From assembly GCA_041752315.1 (NCBI GenBank), contig JBGSHJ010000010.1, positions 1 to 64,000 on the forward strand: DNA of 64,000 nucleotides, read 5' to 3'. A model generated the notes under the pieces. The model was not told where the DNA came from, ran no database searches, and worked only from the letters and a program-made list of their open reading frames with translations. This DNA comes from SYFY01 sp041752315. GTDB lineage: Bacteria > Pseudomonadota > Gammaproteobacteria > Pseudomonadales > Azotimanducaceae. A program made the position numbers and the translations under genes. This document shows positions 1 through 7,934 of this stretch, piece by piece. Position 1 is the first letter of the stretch, and the number at the start of each line of letters is the position of its first letter.

Positions 1-110
1 TTGGTCTCGTAGTGGAGGCTGGCCCGGCTCTTTGTTGCCACCAGCCCCACGCGACGTGCCGCTCTTCTGGCGCGAGCTTCCATCGCGCTTTCTGAAACTT
101 CGCTGGTCAT
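1..110 (-). CDS. Small basic protein, C-terminus cut by window edge
   Basis: The minus strand opens with ATG at 110-108 and stays open for 36 codons to the window edge. The visible N-terminus has an acidic start (MTSEVSES) followed by a basic stretch RRAARRVGLVATKSR. I recall this kind of stretch from a widespread family of short (about 60-80 residue) proteobacterial hypothetical proteins, but could not search for it. Its ATG overlaps the stop of the preceding gene in an ATGA, so the two are probably translationally coupled, and it is the third gene of a minus-strand set. No function can be assigned. Confidence 0.6.
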   Translation of the reverse strand, partial: MTSEVSESAMEARARRAARRVGLVATKSRASLHYET

Positions 111-265
111 GCTTCACCTCCCTGCTCACGGTTCAACCGAGTCATGACAGCGCGCAAGTCGGCTTGGTCTTCTGGGTGAAGCTGAGCGAACAGTTCGCGG
201 AATCGGTCTTCAAGCTGCTGGTCGGACAGTTCCTGCACTGGCTGTTGTGGGCTGTGCTCGCTCAT
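107..265 (-). CDS. 52-residue acidic protein, unknown function
   Basis: A short open frame starts at ATG 265-263 and ends at TGA 109-107. The product is hydrophilic and acidic with a predicted helical middle (ELSDQQLEDRFRELF) and no cysteine or membrane segment. Both ends overlap neighbours by four bases (ATGA with the 113-residue gene upstream and with the basic-protein gene downstream). That coupled arrangement is the main reason to call it a gene despite its length. It has no recognisable domain. Confidence 0.55.
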   Translation of the reverse strand: MSEHSPQQPVQELSDQQLEDRFRELFAQLHPEDQADLRAVMTRLNREQGGEA

Positions 266-603
266 GACTGCACCCCCCGTCCGCACTGGCGCCGGTCCCA
301 GTCGACCCCCCTGGCAAGCTCATGCAACTCGATGGAAACGGCACACGCCTGGAGAATCCAGCCGAGGCCTTCCGTCCAGTCAGAGTTGGTCCGGTTCGCT
401 GCCTCGCCACATTGCTCGCCACCGATCTGCAGATGCATTTCCGCGATGTAGAGCAGGATCTGGCGAGTCTGGTTCAGGCTGGAATCATCGGCCAGCATCG
501 GGTTTATTGCTTCAAGCGGCACGTCCGCATCAAGCAGTGCCTCGATGGCGCGGGTCTTTCGGTCTATCTGGATGTCCTGGATCTGATGGTTCTGAGCATT
601 CAT
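262..603 (-). CDS. Hypothetical protein, 113 residues
   Basis: This is the first gene of the three-gene minus-strand set. A good ribosome site (AGGAG, 7 bases before the ATG at 603) supports the start. The product is soluble, mostly helical in appearance, with a central segment of aliphatic residues (ILLYIAEMHLQIGGEQCGEAA) and two Cys residues. I do not recognise the family. It lies about 100 bases downstream of, and on the same strand as, tRNA-Ala, so it may be transcribed with the tRNA or belong to something inserted behind it. No integrase is visible. Confidence 0.6.
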   Translation of the reverse strand: MNAQNHQIQDIQIDRKTRAIEALLDADVPLEAINPMLADDSSLNQTRQILLYIAEMHLQIGGEQCGEAANRTNSDWTEGLGWILQACAVSIELHELARGVDWDRRQCGRGVQS

Positions 604-705
604 GTATCGATCTCCTGTTGTGGTTTGGCAGGAGGCGACAAGCCGTGGGTGGGTTGTGGGGACCCGGCGGAAATGCTTCGTAACTGACTGATTTCATTGA
701 CGTAG

Positions 706-781
<76 letters not shown>

Positions 782-993
782 ACAGAAGGAAGGCGCGAGA
801 TAGTAGGTAGGCATCTCCGGGGTGTCAATCCGGGGATGTGATGGCTGGTCGCATATTCGCATTCTTCCTCGAACCAGATCCGGCGAGTGGTGCAGGCGGC
901 ACCGTTGCGTGCGGGTGGGCGCCTGATCACGAATCCTGTTGCGGCGGGCAGCCGCATCGACACCCTCCCCTCACCAAGGGCTCCAACCGCCAG

Positions 994-1512
994 CTAATGC
1001 ACAACCTTCTGATCGCCGGCATCACCAATCGGCCCATCCGGCAAACCCTGTTTCATCCGTTCGGTCAGCACCGGCATGGGATACACGGATACCTTCATAT
1101 CGTCCAACCAGAAAGAGTTCGGGTCATCGTCATCCGGATCGTCCCAATGCACCATCAATCCCGGCGGCAGCTCGCGATTGTGCGCGAGCGCGTCCGCTGC
1201 GTCGCGCAGGTCTTGTAACAGATACTGCACGTACGGCTCCTCAGACGCTCCTTTCCAGGTCATCTCGGCAAACTCCTCCAGCTGCATCACGCAGAACCAG
1301 AACGCGTTTTCACCGGGGAGCATGTCCCGGCGTGGTGGCATCACTTCAACCAGGTGTTCGTCGGCGTGGATCCGTTCGACCAGTGGTGCGATGCGCGGGT
1401 TGCCCGGGAGACTGGTTCCGGGCTTTCGCGCCAGGGCCAGAACTTCGTCGCGATAGCGCATCAGAAACAAGGCTGCCAGCATGATCTGCTCCTGTGGGTG
1501 ATTCGTGTCCAT
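994..1512 (-). CDS. Hypothetical protein, ~172 residues
   Basis: Soluble acidic protein starting MDTNHPQEQIMLAALFLMRYRDEVLAL. It contains a central W/F-rich segment (AFWFCVMQLEEFAEMTWKGASEEPYV) and an Asp cluster (WDDPDDDDPNSFW) about 35 residues from the C-terminus. A GTG two codons upstream (1518) is an alternative start; neither start has a clear ribosome site. I do not recognise a domain. There is no obvious operon partner: the next gene is on the other strand and about 160 bases away. Confidence 0.65.
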   Translation of the reverse strand: MDTNHPQEQIMLAALFLMRYRDEVLALARKPGTSLPGNPRIAPLVERIHADEHLVEVMPPRRDMLPGENAFWFCVMQLEEFAEMTWKGASEEPYVQYLLQDLRDAADALAHNRELPPGLMVHWDDPDDDDPNSFWLDDMKVSVYPMPVLTERMKQGLPDGPIGDAGDQKVVH

Positions 1513-1676
1513 CCTCACCCGGTTGCCGCGACGGGTCTGTCCGCAATCAGTGCCATCAGGTGTACGACTTTGACCTGCGGTGACGTGCGATCAACTCCTG
1601 ACACAAAAACACCCTGACCCTGACGGGTTTCCCACGCCTGCTAACCTTGCCCAAGGGAATCTACAAGGAATCAGGC

Positions 1677-2306
1677 ATGGTCATCGCCACCTGGCTGCTG
1701 ACACTGGGTGCGCTCACCGCGGGCAGCTTGTTCGGCTATCGCTACTGGCGGCAACGCACGCTGCAAAGCCAGTTGTCGGCCGTTCAGATCACCAGCGATC
1801 TTTGGCGCTGCGTCGCCGCATTGCCCGAGCACCTGCTGCCTCAAACGGTTCGCGCCGCCGTGGTGAGTTCGTTGCGGCAAGCCGCCAGCCGCTTGCAGGA
1901 CGGTCCCTTTGAACGTTATTCGGCAACGCTCGTGCAGCAGGCCGGTTTCCTCGCCAGGAGTTCGGCCAATCACCAGGCCGTCCCGGAAGTTCTGTTTGCC
2001 CGTAGCGGATCAGGTCAGGACTCCGCCGGCACCCTGCGTACCATTGAACAATTGATGAAACAGGCCGCGGCGATCCAGCTGATTACACACCGTGAAGCCG
2101 CGATGGCGAAGTCTTCGCTGCGCCTGGCGCATGAAATCGCCAACGTCGAGTGGCTGGTACAGGAAGCACGTCGTGCCATGGTGCTGCGCGAACGCCCGCG
2201 GATGGAAGCACTCAAGGCACAGGCACTGGTCCATTGCGCCCGATTGCCCGCAAAAACTGCCGAAGAAGTTCGCAAGCGTGTCCAGTCAGGACTCGCGGTC
2301 GGCTGA
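1677..2306 (+). CDS. Single-span membrane protein, unknown function
   Basis: The start at 1677 is chosen because AAGGAA lies about 8 bases upstream and because the product then begins with a membrane helix (MVIATWLLTLGALTAGSLFGYRYW). A longer frame from 1647 lacks a ribosome site. After the N-terminal anchor come about 180 mostly helical, basic residues without cysteine motifs, probably cytoplasmic given the RYWRQR following the helix. No family recognised. It is convergent with the DUF815 gene. Confidence 0.65.
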   Translation: MVIATWLLTLGALTAGSLFGYRYWRQRTLQSQLSAVQITSDLWRCVAALPEHLLPQTVRAAVVSSLRQAASRLQDGPFERYSATLVQQAGFLARSSANHQAVPEVLFARSGSGQDSAGTLRTIEQLMKQAAAIQLITHREAAMAKSSLRLAHEIANVEWLVQEARRAMVLRERPRMEALKAQALVHCARLPAKTAEEVRKRVQSGLAVG

Positions 2307-2345
2307 AAGCGAACTTGACCCAGGCTGACCGGGTCTTGTCGCCAG

Positions 2346-3239
2346 TCAATCCTTCAGCAACCGGCTGCCTACCCAGTGCCGCGCAAAATGCTGCGCCGTG
2401 CGACCGCTGCGTACGCCCCGTGCCAATGCCCATGCCGCCGCCTGGATATCAAACGGCTCACCCATATCCTGCGCTGAATCCAGGACCAGGCCGTGTTGCT
2501 CGGCAAGGCGCCGGGTCCAGTGATGCACGACGTCCAGATAGGCATCCTGGCGGAATGGATAAAACGACAACCACAATCCAAAACGGTCGCTGAGCGAGAT
2601 CCGCTCTTCAACGGCTTCACTCTCGTGAAGTTCTCCTTCCACCATGCGAGCCTGCAGATTGTCCCGCATGTACTCGGGCAGCAGATGTCGTCGATTGGAG
2701 GTTGCGTAGATCAGGACGTTGTCCGCATTCTTGAACAGCGAACCTTCGAGCGCACTCTTCAGTGCCTTGTAGCCCGCATCATCCTCCTCGAATGACAGAT
2801 CATCACAGAACACGACAAAGCGGTACGGCAACGCGGACAGCGTCGACCCTAGGTCTGCCATACCGGCAAGATCCGAACGACTCACTTCCACCATTCGCAA
2901 ACCGGCTGGTGCGTATCGACCCACGAGTGCGTGGACCAGGCTGGATTTGCCGGTACCTCGAGCACCCCACAGCAGCACGTTGTTGGCGGGCAGTCCGGCC
3001 AGAAACTGGCGTGTATTGAGATCGATGGACTGCTTCTGGTGATCGATGCCACGCAGATCATCCAGTGAGAGGCCGGCATCAAGAGACGCCGCATGAAAGG
3101 CATGGCCAAAACCGTGTGCACGCCAGATCGCCGCGTGGTGCTGTTGCCAGTCGATCGTACCTGCAGCAGGCAGTATCAGGAGCAGCCGGTCGGCTATTTC
3201 CTGGGCAGTTGCAAGCAATTCATCAACAGGCGTGGCCAT
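2346..3239 (-). CDS. DUF815-family AAA+ ATPase
   Basis: A P-loop ATPase of about 297 residues with Walker A (GARGTGKSS), a Walker B-like FVVFCDDLSFEEDD, and a sensor-like IYATSNRRHLLPEYMRDN. The order and wording of these motifs match the DUF815 family, bacterial AAA+ proteins of uncertain role. The C-terminal third (DRFGLWLSFYPF, then AAAWALARGVRSGRTAQHFARHW) is also typical of that family. The start at 3239 (MATPVDEL) is preferred because GGAGG precedes it by 11 bases; an in-frame ATG at 3257 is possible. It appears monocistronic. Confidence 0.85.
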   Translation of the reverse strand: MATPVDELLATAQEIADRLLLILPAAGTIDWQQHHAAIWRAHGFGHAFHAASLDAGLSLDDLRGIDHQKQSIDLNTRQFLAGLPANNVLLWGARGTGKSSLVHALVGRYAPAGLRMVEVSRSDLAGMADLGSTLSALPYRFVVFCDDLSFEEDDAGYKALKSALEGSLFKNADNVLIYATSNRRHLLPEYMRDNLQARMVEGELHESEAVEERISLSDRFGLWLSFYPFRQDAYLDVVHHWTRRLAEQHGLVLDSAQDMGEPFDIQAAAWALARGVRSGRTAQHFARHWVGSRLLKD

Positions 3240-3374
3240 GGTTGGTCCAACCTCCATTTGTGCTCGGTGCGTGAAAGCCCTGCAACCGGATCCAGATGCG
3301 ATCCGGTAGTGAGCAGAGCGAGTTAATTTGTTAGTATTCGACTATCGCCGGGAAGGCGGGGGAGTATAACAAGC

Positions 3375-3539
3375 ATGGGCAAGACCATAGCGCAAAGCCA
3401 GAATTCGCCTGCGTACATCGAACGGCGCAGAGGACCGCAGGACCGTCGCAGCAGCACCGAAGAAAGGCGCAACTCGGACCGGGCCAACGACGATTTCATA
3501 CCACGGCGAAACCCTGATCTCATCGACCGTCGCTCCTGA
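3375..3539 (+). CDS. 54-residue Arg-rich small protein
   Basis: An open frame from ATG 3375 to TGA 3537-3539, preceded by GGGGGAG about 11 bases upstream. The product is very hydrophilic and has repeated charged Arg motifs: ERRRGPQDRR, EERRNSDR, IPRRNPDLIDRR. Such RRxxxxDRR patterns suggest nucleic-acid or nucleotide binding, but no domain is recognisable. Its last 20 bases overlap the 3' end of the convergent glycerophosphodiesterase gene. Assignment rests on the ribosome site and patterned composition only. Confidence 0.5.
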   Translation: MGKTIAQSQNSPAYIERRRGPQDRRSSTEERRNSDRANDDFIPRRNPDLIDRRS

Positions 3540-4434
3540 TCAGGGAAGCCAGTCCCATGGACTCACGAACCCGGAGCGCAACGTCCGGGTTGTCCGTGAT
3601 GACGCCGGTCACACCGCGTTCGATGGCGTGAGTGATTGACGACGCGTCATTGAGCGTCCACGCGTCCACGTAAAGATCCAGCGATCGTGCCGCGGCAACC
3701 CTCTCGCGGCTCGTCAACTTGATCCCGTAGCGTTCGACCGGCACTTGCAGTGCATGTGCTCTAGGTTCATGCAGCTTTGGCAATCCAGCCAGATTGAACA
3801 GCAAAAAGGCTGTGATTTCAGCCTGGGCGGCACTGGTGGCGACTTCCGGACAGACCCGTCTGAATCGGTCGAGTTCAGCACCATGGAAAGAAGCAACCAG
3901 GGTCTGCGACACCCTATCCTGTTGACGAAGCAGCGCACACAACGGTTCGACGATGGAAGGTTCACTCTGCTTGATCTCGATATTGAATCGCTGCGCGGGA
4001 AATCTCTCGAGCACTTTGGCGAGGGTTGGCACTCTCACCCCTTTGCCTCGATAAATGGCCTCACCTCCGATCGGCCAGTGATAGGCAGCATCCAGCGTCT
4101 GCACGGCTGAGAACGGCATTTCCCTCAGCAACCCGGTGCCTTCGGTCGTGCGATCCACGGTGTGGTCATGCATCAGTACCAGGACACCGTCCTGCGTTGC
4201 ATGCACGTCCATTTCCAGCACGTCGACACCGAGTTGGTCGGCATGCGCAAACGCCAGCAGCGTGTTTCCGGGGCGCAGACCATCACCACCCTGGTGCGCT
4301 ATGACCATGGGCATCGATCTCTCGAAATAGGCTGTCGGGGCCCGCTCTGTGTCGCCCATTGAACTGAGGAGCAGAATAAGCAGCAGCATGACACCCATCA
4401 GCATCCAGTTGCGCTGACGGACGTTCATCGACAT
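3520..4434 (-). CDS. Glycerophosphodiester phosphodiesterase, membrane-anchored
   Basis: A 304-residue protein that hydrolyses glycerophosphodiesters to glycerol-3-phosphate and an alcohol. After an N-terminal membrane helix (MLMGVMLLLILLLSS) comes the GDPD TIM-barrel: IAHQGG with RPGNT, then EMDVHATQDG and LMHDHTVDRTT, which carry the family's catalytic His and metal-binding Glu/Asp. Later NIEIKQ and YVDAWTLND...GVITDNPD are also typical. The anchor suggests a periplasmic or inner-membrane location. It is the last gene of a minus-strand run (GNAT, DUF503, small membrane protein, GDPD). Two ATGs (4434, 4428) are possible starts. Confidence 0.92.
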   Translation of the reverse strand: MSMNVRQRNWMLMGVMLLLILLLSSMGDTERAPTAYFERSMPMVIAHQGGDGLRPGNTLLAFAHADQLGVDVLEMDVHATQDGVLVLMHDHTVDRTTEGTGLLREMPFSAVQTLDAAYHWPIGGEAIYRGKGVRVPTLAKVLERFPAQRFNIEIKQSEPSIVEPLCALLRQQDRVSQTLVASFHGAELDRFRRVCPEVATSAAQAEITAFLLFNLAGLPKLHEPRAHALQVPVERYGIKLTSRERVAAARSLDLYVDAWTLNDASSITHAIERGVTGVITDNPDVALRVRESMGLASLIRSDGR

Positions 4435-4476
4435 TCCGGCAACTTCATGCAGACAAGGTCATTCAACGAGGGCGCT

Positions 4477-4851
4477 TCACGTCTGCCGTCTTACCAGCGG
4501 AATCACGTTGCCTGACCGTTTGGTATACAGGCGCCGCTCACCCGGCCTGCACTCGAGACTGATCCTGCCGACATCGTGAAAGACCAGATCGAGTGCCAGT
4601 TCCCTTGCATCAGTGCGCAACCAGAGCGTATGGCCGGACAATCGCCACCAGCCGTTGCCAAGATCACTGGAACGATAGGTGCCAGACGCCAGACCACCGG
4701 CCAGTTCCAGGGTCCGTTTCTCCTCGTTTTCACTGATCCACAGGCCCGGCAACTGCAGTCGGGCCACCCACCGTTGACGACTGGCACGGGTATTTCTTGC
4801 CCAGGCAAAAACGAATACGGCAATCACGAACACAAGAAGCAGCATACTCAT
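4477..4851 (-). CDS. Small N-anchored hypothetical protein
   Basis: A 124-residue product starts with one membrane helix (MLLLVFVIAVFVFAWARNT) followed by about 100 soluble residues rich in beta-forming segments (GLWISENEEKRTLELAGGLASGTYRS; ECRPGERRLYTKRS). It begins three bases after the DUF503 stop and ends about 40 bases before the GDPD gene, so it is probably part of one transcript. The family is not recognised. A lipid- or envelope-related role is only a guess from the GDPD neighbour. Confidence 0.65.
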   Translation of the reverse strand: MSMLLLVFVIAVFVFAWARNTRASRQRWVARLQLPGLWISENEEKRTLELAGGLASGTYRSSDLGNGWWRLSGHTLWLRTDARELALDLVFHDVGRISLECRPGERRLYTKRSGNVIPLVRRQT

Positions 4852-4854
4852 CTC

Positions 4855-5139
4855 TCACACCAGCCAGCGTCGTTGCATGGAAATCACCTCGCCGTCGATA
4901 CGGTTTGGCAAATCGTTTTCAATCTCGTTGAAGATCTGTTCGATCACGGACGCGGAGGTCGCCGTGACCACAAAGGCGAAACCGGCAAGGTCGTGCACAT
5001 CCTGATGCTCAGACTCGCACACGGCAACCTGGGTATTGCGTCCAAATCGCTCCCGCAGTCCCCCCAGCCGTCCACGTTTCTCCTTCAGCGAACGACAGCC
5101 AGACAATCGAATCAGAACCTCGAGCAGCGCGATCTTCAC
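4855..5139 (-). CDS. DUF503 (YlxP-like) protein
   Basis: A 94-residue protein matching the DUF503 family in length and motif: an early SGCRSLKEKRGRLGGLRERFGRNTQVAVCESEHQD segment and a C-terminal VVTATSASVIEQIFNEIEND. Members are small ferredoxin-fold proteins; in Firmicutes the homologue sits in the nusA-infB region and its role is unclear. Here it overlaps the upstream GNAT gene by four bases (ATGA), so the two are likely translated together. Confidence 0.85.
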   Translation of the reverse strand: MKIALLEVLIRLSGCRSLKEKRGRLGGLRERFGRNTQVAVCESEHQDVHDLAGFAFVVTATSASVIEQIFNEIENDLPNRIDGEVISMQRRWLV

Positions 5140-5687
5140 TTGCGCGGTGCCAGGAATTCCCGCTTTGTCATGCTGTAGAAGACCGTGTCGAGCCCATGCC
5201 GTTGCTGTCGTCGATCGAATGACATGCCCAACCTTTGCAGTACCTTGACCGATCGCTGATTGGGCGTATCGGTGGATGCGATGATGCGTTCAAAATCGCA
5301 GCGGGTGAAACCATGGGCGAGCACACAGCGTGCCGCTTCAGTACCCAGTCCCTTGCTCCAGAAATCAGGGTGCATGCCATACAGAAGTTCTGTCTCCCCA
5401 CCCGACTGACCTGCTGAATCACCCGCTGAATAAAAAGCGCGATGCCCACAGAACCCGACAATCGTGTCCGGTGCTTCCGTCGTTCGAACACCGAAGAAGC
5501 CCGACCCATGGACCTGATGAAATTCGACACTGCTGTCGATGATGCTGTGGACCGCATCCAGCGGCAGAACCCGGTTCTCCCACAGATAACGGCGGACTTC
5601 CTTGTTGGTCCAGAGTTGATGCAGGGCCTGCGCGTCGTCCAGCCCGATCGGTCGCAACACAAGACGTACCGTACACAGTTGGACCAT
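5136..5687 (-). CDS. GNAT-family N-acetyltransferase (RimJ/RimL-like)
   Basis: The product is about 183 residues when started at MVQLCTVRLVLRPIGLDDA; the open frame extends to 5747, but the extra residues do not resemble the family. It has the RimJ/RimL layout: TVRLVLRP at the first strand, an EVRRYL/W segment, then ELLYGMHPDFWSKGLGTEAARCVLAHGF as the acetyl-CoA-binding motif A and NQRSVKVLQRLGM as motif B. It probably acetylates an amine on a small molecule or protein; the substrate cannot be read. It is the first gene of the minus-strand operon and is divergent from the LLM oxidoreductase, with only about 90 bases between them. Confidence 0.88.
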   Translation of the reverse strand: MVQLCTVRLVLRPIGLDDAQALHQLWTNKEVRRYLWENRVLPLDAVHSIIDSSVEFHQVHGSGFFGVRTTEAPDTIVGFCGHRAFYSAGDSAGQSGGETELLYGMHPDFWSKGLGTEAARCVLAHGFTRCDFERIIASTDTPNQRSVKVLQRLGMSFDRRQQRHGLDTVFYSMTKREFLAPRK

Positions 5688-5776
5688 GCTCGTACCCCAA
5701 TCCTTCCCGGCCCCGAGTTTGCCACAGACATCTCCATAAGCGAACATGGCCGTCCCCTTCCCCCTCGAGTCAGCCC

Positions 5777-6673
5777 ATGCGCTTCAGTTTCTGGCCCAAT
5801 CCATCACAGCCTTATGGTGAAGTCCTGGCGCTGGCAAGACATGTGGAATCCACCGGCTGGGACGGGTTGTGGTACGCCGACCACTTCATGCCCAATGCAG
5901 CTGATACCACGGCGCCATGGCCGGAAGCCTGGACGACGCTCTCGGCAATCGGCGCCATGGTGCCAAGATTGCGCATCGGCACACTGGTGACGGGCAACAC
6001 CTATCGACATCCTGCCGTGCTTGCAAAGATGGCCGCCACACTGGACCACATCACGGCTGGCCGGGTCGTGCTTGGACTGGGCAGCGGCTGGCAGGAAAAT
6101 GAGCACCGGCAATACGGCCTGCCGTTTTACACCGTGGCCGAGCGTTTGCAGCGCCTCGACGAAGCCTGCGCAGTCATCAAGGCGCTTTTCACGCAAACCA
6201 CGGCCAGCTTCGCAGGCCGGTTCTACCAGTTGCAGGACGCAAGCCTCGAACCCAAACCGGTACAACAGCCGCTACCGCTGCTCATCGGTGGTGGCGGTGA
6301 GCAGGTCACTCTGAAGATCACTGCAAAGTGGGCCGATGAATGGAATGTATGGGGCACACCTTCAACCCTCAAACAGAAGATGTCGATCCTCGATGGTCAC
6401 TGCAAGGCGCTGGGCCGTGATCCGGGATCCATCAAACGCAGCGCGGTTGCCCTCCTCTTCATGAGCGACGACGCCGCCTATCTCGAACGCATGCGTGGTG
6501 CCAAAATGCAGCAGGCGGCCATTATCGGTACGGCCGAAGAGGTTGCCGCGACTGTCGCGCAATACGCAGCGCTGGGGGTGGACGAGCTGATCGTGCCCGA
6601 TTTCACACTCGGACCGCGCGAGCAGAAACTCGCCACGCTCGACCGTTTCATCCGCGAAGTGGCCAAGCGATGA
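5777..6673 (+). CDS. LLM-class flavin-dependent oxidoreductase
   Basis: A 298-residue luciferase-like monooxygenase-fold protein (TIM barrel, FMN or F420 dependent). Visible family features are the N-terminal RHVESTGWDGLWYADHF, LRIGTLVTGNTYRHPAVLAKMAATLDHITAGRVVLGLGSGWQENEH, and LPLLIGGGGEQVTLKITAKWADEWN. Sequences of this type are often annotated F420-dependent; whether this organism uses F420 or FMN cannot be decided here. It overlaps the next gene by four bases (ATGA), indicating coupled expression with the NUDIX hydrolase. Confidence 0.87.
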   Translation: MRFSFWPNPSQPYGEVLALARHVESTGWDGLWYADHFMPNAADTTAPWPEAWTTLSAIGAMVPRLRIGTLVTGNTYRHPAVLAKMAATLDHITAGRVVLGLGSGWQENEHRQYGLPFYTVAERLQRLDEACAVIKALFTQTTASFAGRFYQLQDASLEPKPVQQPLPLLIGGGGEQVTLKITAKWADEWNVWGTPSTLKQKMSILDGHCKALGRDPGSIKRSAVALLFMSDDAAYLERMRGAKMQQAAIIGTAEEVAATVAQYAALGVDELIVPDFTLGPREQKLATLDRFIREVAKR

Positions 6674-7455
6674 CACAACAAGCCAGTACACCGGTACCCG
6701 CAGCCACTGTGCTGATGCTGCGTCAGCGTGAGTCGATGGAAGTATTCATGGTGGTACGCCACCACCAGATCGATTTTGCCTCGGGCGCGCTGGTGTTTCC
6801 GGGTGGCAAGGCCGACCCTGCCGATTTTGATCCGGCGCTGGCCGCGCATCTCGACTCGGCCCATCCTGACCCTGCCATGCGTGCGATGCAGGTTGCTGCG
6901 ATTCGTGAGTCCTTCGAGGAATGTGGTGTGCTGCTGGCACGTGCAGAAGGGGAACAGCAACTCATCGATGGTGCTCGACTGGCGACACTCGAGCCCTACC
7001 AGAAACAGCTGAATGATGGGGCGATCAGTATTCTCGAGTTTCTGGTCCGGGAAAAACTGCGGCTCGCTTGCGACCAGTTGCATCATTTTGCCCACTGGAT
7101 CACACCGGCGATGTTGCCCAAGCGCTTTGACACGCATTTTTTCCTGGCAGTGGCACCCGAGGACCACCTCGCCGTGCACGATGGTCATGAAAACGTCGAC
7201 AGCGTGTGGATCCAGCCCGCCGACGCGGTCGCTGCAGCCCACGAAGGCCGCCGTACCATCATCTATCCGACCCTGCGCAACGTTGAACGACTGGCGACCT
7301 TTGCAACGCCTGAGCAGGCGCTGGCGAACTGCAGACAGCAACCCGTCATCCCGATCGAGCCATGGAACGAAAAGCGGGACGATGGTGTGTGGTTATGCAT
7401 TCCTGCCAACGCCGGTTACGACATCTGCGAAGAAAGGATGCCCGCGCGGGGTTGA
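6670..7455 (+). CDS. NUDIX hydrolase with insertion in the Nudix box
   Basis: A 261-residue protein that begins PAATVLMLRQRESMEVFMVVRHH and continues FASGALVFPGGKAD, the usual entry to a Nudix domain. The catalytic helix AAIRESFEECGVLLA is separated from the GG by about 35 residues (DPADFD...PAMRAMQV), longer than the canonical G-x5-E-x7 spacing. This resembles the NUDT19-type family, some members of which are CoA diphosphatases. The substrate is therefore probably a nucleoside-diphosphate conjugate, possibly an acyl-CoA, but that is inference. It is coupled by ATGA to the LLM gene. Confidence 0.85.
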   Translation: MTQQASTPVPAATVLMLRQRESMEVFMVVRHHQIDFASGALVFPGGKADPADFDPALAAHLDSAHPDPAMRAMQVAAIRESFEECGVLLARAEGEQQLIDGARLATLEPYQKQLNDGAISILEFLVREKLRLACDQLHHFAHWITPAMLPKRFDTHFFLAVAPEDHLAVHDGHENVDSVWIQPADAVAAAHEGRRTIIYPTLRNVERLATFATPEQALANCRQQPVIPIEPWNEKRDDGVWLCIPANAGYDICEERMPARG

Positions 7456-7497
7456 TTTTCGAGACCACGCTGCATCGGCCAGCCGATCAGACACCAG

Positions 7498-7525
7498 ACC
7501 CGGTTGATCCATGGATCGACCGGGT
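7498..7525. terminator. Hairpin between convergent genes
   Basis: An inverted repeat ACCCGGT-T-GATCC / GGATC-G-ACCGGGT with a two-base loop gives a 13-pair stem (one G-T pair). It lies between the convergent NUDIX gene and the small minus-strand gene at 7535. There is no run of T on either side, so it may act as a bidirectional or Rho-assisted terminator rather than a classic one. Confidence 0.45.
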
Positions 7526-7534
7526 GCCCCAGCC

Positions 7535-7759
7535 TCAGCTCTGTTCTGGACGGTCACCCAGGCTCTTGAGGAGTTCGACCGTCGCCAGCAACATCGCTTC
7601 GTAATAACTGCGTGTTTCACGTCGCCGTACATAATCGATCATCGGATTGGCAGGATCAGGGCGCCGCAGCCGTCGGATCTGATTGACAATTTCGCACCGC
7701 ATCTGCCGGGCGTGATAAATCTCCAGCAGGTCCACTGTGCCTTCCTGATTCTGTGCCAT
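7535..7759 (-). CDS. Hypothetical protein, ~74 residues
   Basis: The product from ATG 7759 reads as one helical, charged soluble protein (TVDLLEIYHARQMRCEIVNQIRRLRRP ... SYYEAMLLATVELLKSL). The frame is open from a GTG at 7834, but the added N-terminus is low-quality and proline/arginine-rich. An AGGGA lies immediately before the ATG, closer than usual, so the start is uncertain. The family is not recognised. Confidence 0.5.
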   Translation of the reverse strand: MAQNQEGTVDLLEIYHARQMRCEIVNQIRRLRRPDPANPMIDYVRRRETRSYYEAMLLATVELLKSLGDRPEQS

Positions 7760-7934
7760 TCCCTGAACTGCCACTGCATTGTTGTAGGGTAAATCTAGTT
7801 CGCAGCGGCCTCTTCGCCAGTCCCGTCGACCCACTATTTTTCGCCATTTTTTTGGCTATGCCAGGCGCCAGTCAGCATGGGGGTTGCATCGATGGACGCC
7901 ACTCCTTACCGTCGACGTTTTACCGGAGTGCTTC

